From the NCBI RefSeq assembly GCF_900106995.1, contig NZ_FNOK01000003.1, forward strand, positions 62,001 through 126,000: a stretch of DNA of 64,000 nt, in the 5' to 3' direction. This document shows, piece after piece, positions 35,624 to 43,833 of this stretch. Under the pieces are notes generated by a model. It had not been told where the DNA came from and searched no databases. It saw nothing but the letters and a program-made list of their open reading frames with translations. The position numbers and the translations under genes are program-made. Each line of letters opens with the position of its first letter. The stretch's first letter is position 1. Source of the stretch: Saccharopolyspora shandongensis (GTDB lineage: Bacteria; Actinomycetota; Actinomycetes; Mycobacteriales; Pseudonocardiaceae).

Positions 35624-36433
35624 TCATCGCTTGCGTCCCACCCCTGCGTAGATCTGCGAACCGCCGGGCTCGTCGGCGGCCCGTTCCGGCCGGTCCGGCC
35701 GCCACAGCGCGGTGCCGACGACGCCCGGCTCGACCAGATCGAACCCGGTGAACAGCTCGGTGATCTCCGCGTGCGTGCGGGTGTGGATCGAGTCCGAGCT
35801 GCGCCGCATGACTTCCACCACACCGGCCATCTCGTCCGGGCTGATGTCGGCGGTGAAGTGCGACAACGCCAGGTAGCTGCCGGACGTCAGCGCGTCCCGG
35901 TAGCGGGTGATGATCCCCGGGGTGTCCTGCTCGTGCGACACGAAGTGGAACACCCCGGCCATGATCAGGCCGATGGGCTCGTCGAAGTCCAGCAGCCGCC
36001 GGGTCTCCGGGTGCTCCAGGATGGTGCCCGGCTCGGCCAGGTCGGCCTGGATGATGGTGGCGTTGTCGTTGCCCTCCAGCAGCAGCTGGCTGTGCGCGAC
36101 GGCGACCGACTCGTAGTCCACGTACACCACACGCGCCTGCGGGTCGGCGGCCTGGGCGATCTCGTGCACGTTGCCCACGGTCGGGATGCCGGAGCCGACG
36201 TCGAGGAACTGCCGCACGCCGTGCTGCGCCATGCAGACCACGGCGCGCCGCAGGAAGGCCCGGTTGAGCCGCGCCACGTCGCGCGCGCTGGGCAGCGCGG
36301 TCAGGAACTTCTCGGCCAACGCCCGGTCGGCGGCGAAGTTGTGCGCGCCGCCCAGCAGGTAGTCGTAGAGCCGCGCCGCGCTCGGGATCTCCTCGTCGAC
36401 GTCTTGGGGTACCCACGTCGCCTGTTCGGTCAC
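35624..36433 (-). CDS. SAM-dependent methyltransferase (DUF574/Methyltransf_19 family)
   Basis: This 269-residue protein belongs to an actinobacterial S-adenosylmethionine methyltransferase family often present in many copies per genome. It begins WVPQDVDEEIPSAARLYDYLLGGAHNFAADR, has the SAM-binding segment QFLDVGSGIPTVGNVHEIAQAADPQARVVYVDYE (about 75-108) and the FDEPIGLIMAGVFHFVSHEQD region. The substrate of this family is not known. Length is complete; the next gene upstream on this strand starts beyond 37235. There are no close partners in the neighbourhood. Confidence 0.88.
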   Translation of the reverse strand: MTEQATWVPQDVDEEIPSAARLYDYLLGGAHNFAADRALAEKFLTALPSARDVARLNRAFLRRAVVCMAQHGVRQFLDVGSGIPTVGNVHEIAQAADPQARVVYVDYESVAVAHSQLLLEGNDNATIIQADLAEPGTILEHPETRRLLDFDEPIGLIMAGVFHFVSHEQDTPGIITRYRDALTSGSYLALSHFTADISPDEMAGVVEVMRRSSDSIHTRTHAEITELFTGFDLVEPGVVGTALWRPDRPERAADEPGGSQIYAGVGRKR

Positions 36434-36542
36434 GGTTCGCCTCGCTTCTAGCGCCGTTGCGTGTCGGCCAGACTACTGGGTGACACTAAACGGCTTGACG
36501 GACGTGACCGCGCCGCGACCGTCCGTATCGATCGAGATCGGC

Positions 36543-37235
36543 CTACACGTGCCGGACCGTGCCCCGCCGCTCGTACTCCATGGTGGTCTCCACACCCAGC
36601 GCCACGTCGGCGCCGAAATGCCGCTCCACCAACCAAAGCGCCAGGTCGAGCCCCGAGGTGACGCCGCCCGCGGTCACCAGGTCGCCGTCGTCGACGACGC
36701 GGCCGCGCGCGATCCGGCCGCCCTGCGCCGCGAGATCGGCGATGGCCTGGTGGTGCGTGGTGCACGGTCGGCCTTCGGTGATCCCGGCCGCCGACAGCAG
36801 CATCGCGCCGGTGCACACGGCGGCCAGCGTCAGGCCGGGACGCCGGGCGTCGCGCAGGATGGCCGGGAGGTGGCCGCGCCGGATCTCGGCGGGCACCCCG
36901 GGCTGGTCCGCGGGCTTGCCGTAGCCGCCACCGGCCACCACGATCAGGTCCGCGTCCCGCGGCGACCAGCCGGCGGCCTCGAGCTTCGTGCCGAAGGCCG
37001 AGGAGATCGTGCCGGGCTCGCCGCCGGTGACGAATTTCGATTCGATGCGCGCGCCGTGGTGCACGGCATGCTGGAAGACCTCGTTCGGCGCAACGAAGTC
37101 CAGGTCGTCGGCGCCGTCGAACACGAGCACGTGCACGCGCAGCCGGTCGCGCTGCTGGGCGTGCGCGGGAGTTGCCATCACACCGCCGGCCACGGCCACG
37201 GCCGCGCCGGTTCGGAACAGGGATCGTCGGTTCAT
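36543..37235 (-). CDS. Exported DJ-1/PfpI family protein (Tat-type signal)
   Basis: This 230-residue protein has an N-terminal signal with a twin-arginine pattern (MNRRSLFRTGAAVAVAGGVMATPAHA), so it is probably exported folded. The mature part is a DJ-1/PfpI fold: VHVLVFDGADDLDFVAPNEVFQHA, IVVAGGGYGKPADQPGVP, and the nucleophile elbow AVCTGAMLLSAAGI with its Cys near residue 143. HHQAIADLAAQGG and the VTSGLDLALWLVERHFG segment are typical. Family members are chaperones, isonitrile hydratase-like enzymes or glyoxalase-type; the specific role is unknown. It is divergent from an AraC regulator carrying the same DJ-1 domain, and the pair may respond to the same ligand. Confidence 0.85.
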   Translation of the reverse strand: MNRRSLFRTGAAVAVAGGVMATPAHAQQRDRLRVHVLVFDGADDLDFVAPNEVFQHAVHHGARIESKFVTGGEPGTISSAFGTKLEAAGWSPRDADLIVVAGGGYGKPADQPGVPAEIRRGHLPAILRDARRPGLTLAAVCTGAMLLSAAGITEGRPCTTHHQAIADLAAQGGRIARGRVVDDGDLVTAGGVTSGLDLALWLVERHFGADVALGVETTMEYERRGTVRHV

Positions 37236-37306
37236 GCCGTTGATCCTGATCTTGCCCGCCGCCCGGGACCAGCAGCCGGAATGCCGCTTTCCGCTAGATT
37301 CTGGTC

Positions 37307-38260
37307 ATGCACGTTGTCGGTGTGCTGGCCGTGGACGGCGTGGTCGGCTTCGACCTGACCACCGTGTGCCAGGTCTTCGCGTCGGCCTGGTCGCCCGGCG
37401 AGGAAAGCCCTTACGAGGTGCGGGTCTGCAGCGCCGAGGACGCGCTCGTCACCGCCGTGGGCACCGGCAGCTTCCGGCTGTCCGCACCGTTCACCCTCGC
37501 CGATCTCGCCGATGCGGACACGATCGTCGTGCCGGGGCTGCGCGATCACCGGCAGCCACCGGCACCGGAGGCGCTGGACCTGCTGACCACCGCCGCGGCC
37601 CGGGGCGCGCGCATCGCGTCGATCTGCACCGGCGCGTTCCTGCTCGCCGCCGCCGGATTGCTCGACGGGGCGCGGGCGACGACGCACTGGGACGCCGCCG
37701 CGCGACTCGCCGAGACCTATCCACGGGTGCAGGTGGACCCGTCGGTGCTGTTCATCGACAACGGGCAGGTGCTCACCTCTGCCGGGGTGTGCGCCGGCAT
37801 CGACCTGTGCCTGCACCTGATCCGCCGGGATCACGGCGCGGCGCTGGCCGCCCACGCAGCCCGGCGGATCGTGATGCCGCCGTACCGGGACGGCGGCCAG
37901 GCGCAGTTCATCGAGTACGAGCGGCCCGGCGGCAGCCTGCAGCCAACGATGGACTGGATGCGCGACAACCTGCACCGCGACCTCGCCCTGGACGAGATCG
38001 CGGAACGGGCGAGGGTGAGCGTCCGCACGCTGAACCGCCGGTTCCGCGCCCAGACCGGGACTACGCCGCTGCGCTGGCTGGTGCTGGCGCGCGTGCACCG
38101 GGCGCAGGAGCTCCTCGAAACCACCGACCTGCCGGTCGAGGTGATCGCCGACCACGTCGGCTTCGGTTCGGCCGCGGTGCTGCGCCGGCACTTCGGTGAG
38201 CGCGTCGGCAGCAGCCCGATCGCGTACCGCACCGAGTTCCGGCGCAAGCAGTTGCGATGA
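37307..38260 (+). CDS. GlxA-type transcriptional regulator (DJ-1/PfpI domain plus AraC HTH)
   Basis: This 317-residue regulator has an N-terminal DJ-1/PfpI domain (about 1-170) with GVLAVDGVVGFDLTTVCQVF, VVPGLRDHRQPP, and the elbow SICTGAFLLAAAGLLDGARATTHW, followed by an AraC helix-turn-helix pair (about 215-305) with MRDNLHRDLALDEIAERARVSVRTLNRRFRAQTGTTPLRWLVLARVHRAQELLETTDLPVEVIADHVGFGSAAVLRRHFG. Such GlxA/FtrA proteins activate catabolic operons on binding a small ligand. It is divergent from the exported DJ-1 protein and converges with the aldo/keto reductase gene with three bases between stops. ATG 37307 is the natural start. Confidence 0.93.
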   Translation: MHVVGVLAVDGVVGFDLTTVCQVFASAWSPGEESPYEVRVCSAEDALVTAVGTGSFRLSAPFTLADLADADTIVVPGLRDHRQPPAPEALDLLTTAAARGARIASICTGAFLLAAAGLLDGARATTHWDAAARLAETYPRVQVDPSVLFIDNGQVLTSAGVCAGIDLCLHLIRRDHGAALAAHAARRIVMPPYRDGGQAQFIEYERPGGSLQPTMDWMRDNLHRDLALDEIAERARVSVRTLNRRFRAQTGTTPLRWLVLARVHRAQELLETTDLPVEVIADHVGFGSAAVLRRHFGERVGSSPIAYRTEFRRKQLR

Positions 38261-38263
38261 GCG

Positions 38264-39166
38264 TCAGTGCGCCTCTTCGAGGGTTTCCCCGTCCGCGACC
38301 AGGGCATCCAGCTCGGCGACGTCTTCGGCGGTGAGCGCCACGCCCGCGGCCGCGGTGTTCTCCTCGAGGTGGCCGAGGGAGGAGGTGCCCGGGATCAGCA
38401 GGATGTTCGGCGAGCGCTGCAGCAGCCAGGCCAGGGACACCTGGGCCTGGGTCGCGCCGCGGCGCTCGGCGACCGCGCGCAGCACGTCGTCCTGGCGGGC
38501 GCGGCTGTCGGCGAAACCGGAGCCCAACGGGAAGAACGGGACGAACGCGGCGCCGGCCGCCGCGGTCTGCTCGACCAGATCGGCCGACGTCCGGTTCACC
38601 ACGTTGTAGAGGTTCTGCACGGACGCGATCTCGGTGTGCCGCCGCGCCTCCTCGAACTGCGCGGCGGACACATTGGACAGTCCGATGGCGCGCAGCAGGC
38701 CCTGCTCGCGGAGCTCGGCCAGCGCGCCGAGCTGGTCGGCCAGCGCGATGCCCCGGTCGACGGTGTGCCGCAGGTAGACCAGGTCCAGGGTCTCCAGCCC
38801 CAGGCGGCGCAGGTTGTCGTGCACCTGCGCGCGCAGCGCGTCGGGGTGGTTCAGCGGCAGCCACGCCGCCTCGTGGTCGCGGTACGCGCCGATCTTGGTG
38901 GCCAGCACGAGCCCGTCGCGGTAGGGCCGCAGCGCCTCCGCGATCAGCTCGTTGACCACCCACGGCCCGTAGAAGTCGCTGGTGTCGATGTGGTCGATGC
39001 CCAGCTCCACGGCGCGGCGCAGCACTCGGATCGCCTGCTCGCGATCGGCGGGCGGGCCGAACACGCCGGGCCCGGCCAGCTGCATCGCACCGAAACCGAG
39101 CCGGCTCGCGGTCAACTCCGCGGTCAGCGGGAACTTGCCACCCAGGGCGCTCGAAGCACTCGTCAC
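38264..39166 (-). CDS. Aldo/keto reductase
   Basis: This 300-residue NADPH-dependent oxidoreductase has the aldo/keto reductase barrel. The catalytic tetrad is visible: the Asp and Tyr in IDHIDTSDFYGP (about 46-57), the Lys in LATKIG (about 83) and the His in YLRHTVD (about 128). The cofactor segment IPGTSSLGHLEENTAAAGV is near 265. The AVSLAWLLQRSPN-like region is typical. Family members reduce aldehydes or ketones; the substrate is not inferable. It is likely monocistronic, with the short repeat copy B just upstream of its start. Confidence 0.9.
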   Translation of the reverse strand: MTSASSALGGKFPLTAELTASRLGFGAMQLAGPGVFGPPADREQAIRVLRRAVELGIDHIDTSDFYGPWVVNELIAEALRPYRDGLVLATKIGAYRDHEAAWLPLNHPDALRAQVHDNLRRLGLETLDLVYLRHTVDRGIALADQLGALAELREQGLLRAIGLSNVSAAQFEEARRHTEIASVQNLYNVVNRTSADLVEQTAAAGAAFVPFFPLGSGFADSRARQDDVLRAVAERRGATQAQVSLAWLLQRSPNILLIPGTSSLGHLEENTAAAGVALTAEDVAELDALVADGETLEEAH

Positions 39167-39219
39167 GCCGCGATGCTGCTAGAAAACCGCGACCTCGGCA
39201 ACAAGCCGTTGCTCACATC

Positions 39220-39280
39220 GTTGTCTTTGAAGCGGCGCAGCCGCTTAGCCGCACCGCCACGCAAGACGAGCCTGGAAACA
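39220..39280 (+). repeat. Dispersed structured element, short copy B (central hairpin missing)
   Basis: The sequence TTTGAAGCGGCGCAGCCGCTTAG (39226-39248) is followed directly by CCGCACCGCCACGCAAGACG, which are the left and right ends of the full element joined without the long central hairpin. The left palindrome AAGCGGC-GCA-GCCGCTT is complete. It lies in the 119-base gap between the aldo/keto reductase start and the M50-like gene's end. Short CCC/ACCC repeats at the join suggest deletion or alternative mobilisation. Confidence 0.75.
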
Positions 39281-39285
39281 AGAAT

Positions 39286-40002
39286 TCACACCTGCGGCAT
39301 CAGGAGCAGCCAGGTCCCGCCGATCACCACGGCGACGAGTCCGACGAGGAACCAGATCGCGAGCCAGATCCCGGCGGGCAGCCCGGTGAGCCGGGCGAGC
39401 TGGTCGGCATCGGAGTTCGGGGCGCGGCCGCCGGTGCGCTTGCGGCGCAGCTCGGCGATCGGCCGCAGGCCGCCGAAGAGCAGGAACCAGCTGAACAGCG
39501 CGCAGCACAGCGCCTGCCAGGCCGGCGTCGCGAACCAGGACACCGCGAAGATCACGCCGCCGGTGAGCACGATCGACAGCACGCCGTAGGCGTTGCGGAT
39601 GGCGAGCAGCATCACGGCGAGCAGCGCGATGCACACCCACAGCATCACGTGCGCGAGGTCGACGGTGACGAGCCACGCGCCGCCGAGCCCGAGCAGCGAC
39701 ACCGCCGGGTAGCCGGCCAGCAGCGTGAACACCATGCCCGGCCCGGTCGGCTTGCCGGTCGACACGGTCAGCCCCGAGGTGTCGGAGTGCAGCCGGATGC
39801 CGTTCAGCTTGCGCCCGCTGAGCAGCGCGACCACCGCGTGCCCGCCCTCGTGGGCGATGGTCACCACGTTGCGCAGCAGCAGCCAGGTGTTGCGGCTGAG
39901 CACCAGGAGCAGCGAGAGCACGCCCGCGATGAGCGCGGCGACGTTGCCCGAATCCAGCAGTTGCGCGGACCACTCCCGCACTAAATCGTCCACAGTAGAC
40001 AC
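39286..40002 (-). CDS. M50B-like integral membrane metalloprotease
   Basis: This 238-residue membrane protein belongs to the M50B-like family common in actinobacteria. The zinc motif HEGGH is at residues 51-55 inside a membrane segment (NVVTIAHEGGHAVVALLSG). Six or so hydrophobic segments follow (GLGGAWLVTVDLAHVMLWVCIALLAVMLL, VLTGGVIFAVSWFA, ALFSWFLLFGGLRP, IWLAIWFLVGLVAVVIGGTWLLL). It probably cuts membrane-bound substrates or is an S2P relative, though the target is unknown. It shares the minus strand with the LacI gene beyond 40043 but lies 40 bases after its stop. Confidence 0.85.
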   Translation of the reverse strand: MSTVDDLVREWSAQLLDSGNVAALIAGVLSLLLVLSRNTWLLLRNVVTIAHEGGHAVVALLSGRKLNGIRLHSDTSGLTVSTGKPTGPGMVFTLLAGYPAVSLLGLGGAWLVTVDLAHVMLWVCIALLAVMLLAIRNAYGVLSIVLTGGVIFAVSWFATPAWQALCCALFSWFLLFGGLRPIAELRRKRTGGRAPNSDADQLARLTGLPAGIWLAIWFLVGLVAVVIGGTWLLLMPQV

Positions 40003-40042
40003 CCAAGGTCGGCGACAGACCGCGGCCCAGCGTAGCCGTAGT

Positions 40043-41020
40043 TCAGCCGGAGGCGCGGACGACCAGCTCCGGGGCGATGGCGACGCCGCGGGACGCGGCC
40101 TCGTCGCCGGCCAGTTGCGCCCCCAGCCCCCGGACCGCCTCCGCCGCGATCTGCTCCTGCGGCTGCCGCACCGTGGTCAGCGCGGGCTGGGCGAGTTCGG
40201 CGTACGGGATGTCGTCGAAGCCGGTGACCCGGACGTCCTCGGGCACCCGGACGCCGCGCCGCGCCAGCTCGCTCAGCACGCCCAGGGCGATCGTGTCGTT
40301 GCCGCACACGATGCCCTCCGGCAGCGGCCCCTGCGCCAGCAGGCGCTCCGCGGCCTGCTGGCCCCATTCCTTGCTGAAGTCGCCGAGCAGCACGTCGGCA
40401 CCCTCGCCCGCGGCGCGCCGGAAGCCGTCCAGCCGGGCCTGCGCCGACGAGTCGGTCGGCCGCGACCCGACGAACACCAGGCGGTTCGCGCCGAGCCCCA
40501 GCAGGTGGCGCACGACCTGGCTCACCCCGGCCTCGTTGTCGACGCCGACCCAGCTGCCCGCGAAACCGTCCACCCGCAGGTCGAGCTGGATGACGGGAAC
40601 CCGCGCGGCGGCCGCCGCCAGCACCTCGCCGCTGCGTTCGCGGTGGCACGGGATCATGATCAGGGCGTCGACCTGGCGATCGAGCAGCGCGCGGACCTGG
40701 CGCTGTTCGGTTTCCGGCTCGTAGTGCGAGTTCGCGAGCAGCAGGCTGCGCTGCCCGCCCTGCAGCTGCTTCTCCACGGATTCGACGAGCGTGGCGAAGA
40801 AGGGGTTGCCGATGCGCGGCACGACCATGCCTATGGTGTGCGTGGTGCGGCTGCGCAGTGCGGCGGCGACGACGTTGGGCTCGTAGTCGAGCTCGCGCGC
40901 GGCCGCGAGGACCTTCTCCCGGTTCTCCGCTCGCACGCCGCGCTGACCGGACAGGGCGCGCGACGCGGTCGCGACCGACACCCCGGCTCGCGCCGCCACG
41001 TCGTGGATCGTGACGCCCAC
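40043..41020 (-). CDS. LacI family transcriptional regulator
   Basis: This 325-residue repressor has the LacI helix-turn-helix TIHDVAARAGVSVATASRALSGQRGV, hinge LRSRTTHTIGMVVPRIGNPFFATLVES and a periplasmic-binding-protein-like ligand domain with VGVDNEAGVSQVVRHLLGLG and VTGFDDIPYAELAQPALTTVRQP. Start is GTG 41020, not the usual ATG, preceded by AGGAGG. Upstream are several palindromes with ATCGAT-like CG centres (41054-41121), the usual LacI operator arrangement. Being downstream of an M20 hydrolase on the same strand, it may regulate that gene and itself. Confidence 0.92.
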   Translation of the reverse strand: MGVTIHDVAARAGVSVATASRALSGQRGVRAENREKVLAAARELDYEPNVVAAALRSRTTHTIGMVVPRIGNPFFATLVESVEKQLQGGQRSLLLANSHYEPETEQRQVRALLDRQVDALIMIPCHRERSGEVLAAAAARVPVIQLDLRVDGFAGSWVGVDNEAGVSQVVRHLLGLGANRLVFVGSRPTDSSAQARLDGFRRAAGEGADVLLGDFSKEWGQQAAERLLAQGPLPEGIVCGNDTIALGVLSELARRGVRVPEDVRVTGFDDIPYAELAQPALTTVRQPQEQIAAEAVRGLGAQLAGDEAASRGVAIAPELVVRASG

Positions 41021-41053
41021 GCCACCTCCTCGGTCTCGTACCGCCTGGAGCGT

Positions 41054-41121
41054 AATCGATTTCGCGCCGATTTCTCCACAGAATCGGGGACGTCCCGAAC
41101 CGATTCCGCAGATTTGCGGAA
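41054..41121. promoter_or_regulatory. Array of palindromes between the M20 gene and the LacI regulator
   Basis: AATCGATT (41054-41061); GAATCGG (41081-41087) and CCGATTC (41100-41106) around GGGACGTCCC (41087-41096); TTCCGCA (41104-41110) and TGCGGAA (41115-41121). A further ACCGATTC copy follows near 41123. This is consistent with several LacI-type operators controlling the regulator and possibly its promoter. The palindromes are seen; the binding is inferred. Confidence 0.55.
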
Positions 41122-41199
41122 ACCGATTCCACGGGCATTTCCCCAGCTCCGGCGAAAGCCCGGGCATCCAGGTGGTGGCCTCGCGGCGGTCAGAGCGGG

Positions 41200-42513
41200 T
41201 CAGCCGAAGTAGGTGGCGACGTCCAAGGCGCCGCCCGCGGCCTCGAACTCGGCCCGGGCCGCCTGCCGGAGGTCCGCGTCGGCCAGGTAGTCCACTGTGG
41301 TCAGAGCCAGGCCGATCGCGCCGTCGAGCACCGCCCGGTCGCCCGCCGGAGTCGCCGCCGCGGCGGCGAATTCCTCGGTGTGCAGGGCGAGGTTCGGGTC
41401 GCCCAGGCCGATCATCGGGTGGATCGCCGGGAGCCGGTAGCTGAGGTTGCCGAGATCCGTCGAGCCGGTGAGGTACTCCGGGACGACGCCGCGCGGCAGG
41501 GACGTCCGGCCGCGCCGGGCCTGGTGCCGCGCCCAGCGGGCCGCCAACGCGTCGTTGTGCCGGATGGGCAGGTAAGCGGGGTTGTTGTCCCAGTTCAGCT
41601 CGACGCCGCAGCCCGTCATCGAGGCCGCGCCGTGCGCGATCGCCTCGATCCGGGCGGCGAGGTCCTGCAACGAGCCCGGCTCGGCGGACCGGACGTAGAA
41701 CACCGCGGCGGCGCGGTCGGGCACGACGTTGGGCCGCTTGCCGCCGTCGGTGATGATCCCGTGCACCCGGTCCGTGGACGGCATGTGCTGCCGCATCGCC
41801 GCGACGCCCTGGTACGTCGCCACGACCGCGTCGAGCGCGTTGCGGCCCATGAACGGCTGCGCGGCGGCGTGCGCGGCGACACCGTGGAACACCACCTCCA
41901 CCTGGCGCCGCCCGAGGAACGGGTGCGCGGCGATGTCGTGGGAGAACGGGTGCAGCATCACGACCGCGTCGACGTCGTCGAAAAGGCCTGCCCTGGCGAG
42001 GTGTTCCTTGCCGCCGCCGCCCTCCTCGGCCGGCGTGCCGACCAGGCTCACCCGGCCGCCGGTCGCCGCCACCGCGGTGGCGGCGGCGAGGAACCCGCCG
42101 ACGGCCGCCGAGCAGATGATGTTGTGGCCGCAGCCGTGCCCGATGCCCGGCAGCGCGTCGTACTCCGCCAGCACCGCGACGTGCGGGCCGTCGCCGCCCG
42201 CCTCGACGCGCAGCGCGGTGTCCAGCCCGCCGACGCCCACCTCGGCGTCGTGCCCGTGGCGCCGCAGCAGCTCGGCGGCCTGGGCGACGGACCGGTGCTC
42301 GGCGAACGCCTCCTCCGGGTGCGCGTGCAGATCCCGGCTCAGCGCGACGAGATCCTCCGCGTTGTCGTCCACCCACCGCTCGACGTCGGCGCGCAACGCC
42401 TCGCCGGCGCCCGCGAACTCGGAGCGGATCGGCTCTGCCGCGGCGACCGCCCGCTCGGTAGCAGCGGAAACGGCGCGGAGGTAGGAGTCATCGGGCTGCC
42501 TAGGCTGAGTCAC
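41200..42513 (-). CDS. M20 family metallopeptidase/amidohydrolase
   Basis: This 437-residue M20 hydrolase has the di-zinc catalytic residues typical of the family in ALPGIGHGCGHNII and VGTPAEEGGGGKEHL, a dimerisation/lid domain with EVVFHGVAAHAAAQPFMGRNALDAVVATY, and LHTEEFAAAAATPAGDRA near the C-terminus. It resembles amidohydrolases such as AbgB/p-aminobenzoyl-glutamate hydrolase-like proteins more than the two copies at 51-56 kb. It releases an acyl or amino-acid moiety from an amide; the substrate is unknown. It is transcribed toward the LacI regulator, with the operator-like array between them. Confidence 0.85.
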   Translation of the reverse strand: MTQPRQPDDSYLRAVSAATERAVAAAEPIRSEFAGAGEALRADVERWVDDNAEDLVALSRDLHAHPEEAFAEHRSVAQAAELLRRHGHDAEVGVGGLDTALRVEAGGDGPHVAVLAEYDALPGIGHGCGHNIICSAAVGGFLAAATAVAATGGRVSLVGTPAEEGGGGKEHLARAGLFDDVDAVVMLHPFSHDIAAHPFLGRRQVEVVFHGVAAHAAAQPFMGRNALDAVVATYQGVAAMRQHMPSTDRVHGIITDGGKRPNVVPDRAAAVFYVRSAEPGSLQDLAARIEAIAHGAASMTGCGVELNWDNNPAYLPIRHNDALAARWARHQARRGRTSLPRGVVPEYLTGSTDLGNLSYRLPAIHPMIGLGDPNLALHTEEFAAAAATPAGDRAVLDGAIGLALTTVDYLADADLRQAARAEFEAAGGALDVATYFG

Positions 42514-42572
42514 ACCCCGACTCTAAAACCTGTGGACAAACGCGTCTTGCGTGGCGGCGCTGCGAATCATCG

Positions 42573-43334
42573 CCGCGCGACGCCGTCCTGCCGGGGAACC
42601 GGCCCGAGCACCCGGTGCGCCAGGAGCGTGCCGCCGACGACGGCCGACGGGATCACCACGAGCTGTGCGACCGGGATCAGGCACAGCAGGTAGGTCGGCA
42701 GCCCGAAGCCGAAGACCGCCGCCCGGTGCTGCCGCAGGGCCCGGCGCCGGTCGCGGAAGGTCAGGCCGCGCCGCTGGAACACCAGGCCGACCATCTCCAG
42801 GGTGACCAGCCACGCCCCGAAGAGCGCGCCCAGCACCAGCGCCGCGATCTGCCCGACCACCGGGATGAACCCGATGCCGAACAGCACGATCGCGCCGACC
42901 AGCGCGATGCCCACCAGCTTCAGCGAATCCCGCACGCCGCGGCCGAGCTGCCGCGCGAAACCGGCGCCGTCGTCGGAGGCGTCCAGCCCGAGCTGCTGCT
43001 CCGCCTGCTCGGCGATGTGCTCGTAGAACGGTCCGCCGATGAGCAGCGTGACGGCGATGAACGACACCGACGCCAGCAGCCCGCCCGCGCCGACCAGCGC
43101 CACGCCCACCAGGATGCGCAGCCCCTGGCGGGCGGCATCGCCCCAGCTGTCGGCGAACGGCGTCATCCAGCTGACCAGGTCGGGCGTGAAGTAGATCAGC
43201 GTGCCGAGGCCGCCCAGCAGCAGCAGGGCGCTGATCAGCGCCGGCAGCGCGCCGAGGAACAGCAGCTTGGGATTGCGCAGGATGATGCCGAAACCGGTGC
43301 CGAGCGTGCGGACACCGGAGAGGAACGAACTCAT
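42573..43334 (-). CDS. EI24/CysZ-like membrane protein
   Basis: This roughly 253-residue integral membrane protein belongs to the EI24 (CysZ-like) family, with six or so hydrophobic segments: LLFLGALPALISALLLLGGLGTLIYF, LVGVALVGAGGLLASVSFIAVTLLIG, LKLVGIALVGAIVLFGIGFIPVVGQIAALVLGALFGAWLVTLEMVGL and FGLPTYLLCLIPVAQLVVIPSAVVGG. CysZ takes up sulphate in Gram-negative bacteria; actinobacterial members are mostly uncharacterised. The ATG at 43334 has SxLSGVRTLGTGF at the start like other family members. It is separated from the small conserved gene at 43413 by 78 bases and could be monocistronic. Confidence 0.8.
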
Positions 43335-43412
43335 CAGGATTGGTCTCCCGTGCGGTGGCGATCAACGCCCACCGTATCGGCCGCGGCTCGGCCGCCGGGA
43401 GGGAACGGCGGA

Positions 43413-43631
43413 TCAGCGCACCGTGTGGTGCCGGTTGCGCCGCGGATGCGGCACCGACCGGGGCCGCCGGTCGGCGGCCGGCCGGGGATTCCGGCGGTCC
43501 TCCTGGTGGTTCGCGTGCAGCTCCAGCAGCAGGACATCGGGGTTTTCCCCGGCGTGGCTGCGCCAGAGCATCCTCAGCAGCTCGTCCTCGGCTAGCACCC
43601 AGCGACGGCCGAAAACATCATCGTCACTCAT
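43413..43631 (-). CDS. Small conserved actinobacterial protein
   Basis: This 72-residue protein starts MSDDDVFGRRWVLAEDELLRMLWRSHAGENPDVLLLELHANHQEDR and ends in an Arg-rich, basic tail (RRNPRPAADRRPRSVPHPRRNRHH). The N-terminal 45 residues form a conserved helical block (DELLRMLWRxHAGExPDVLLLEL) that I recognise from other actinobacterial small proteins without known function. An in-frame ATG 30 bases upstream (43661) is possible but the conserved part begins at MSDDD. Its reading is clear of neighbouring genes. The basic tail suggests nucleic-acid or membrane contacts, but this is a guess. Confidence 0.55.
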   Translation of the reverse strand: MSDDDVFGRRWVLAEDELLRMLWRSHAGENPDVLLLELHANHQEDRRNPRPAADRRPRSVPHPRRNRHHTVR

Positions 43632-43769
43632 GGCGGCTCCAGCATCCCCGCGGCTGTTCACGCATGGTGCACGTGCGATCTCTCCCCGCTAACCATACCT
43701 CGCCGGCCGCCTGCGGTGATCCGTCTCACCGGACCGCGCCTCGCGGTTGCCCGCGGGGAAGAGGTCAAC

Positions 43770-43788
43770 TTAGGTTAGCCTTTCTTGC
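43770..43788. promoter_or_regulatory. DtxR/IdeR iron box
   Basis: TTAGGTTAGCCTTTCTTGC resembles the DtxR/IdeR consensus (TTAGGTTAGCCTAACCTAA), with the first 12 bases identical. It lies 46 bases before the start of the siderophore-binding lipoprotein gene and should repress it under iron-replete conditions. Confidence 0.8.
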
Positions 43789-43833
43789 CAGAACTTCGGG
43801 CGGTCCGCCCGAACCGGACGACGAAGGACTTCG

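Noticed and set aside
36448-36816. Alternative minus-strand frame overlapping the end of the exported DJ-1 gene
   Set aside because: Arg-rich translation without features; the DJ-1 frame has a signal peptide, nucleophile elbow and normal length.
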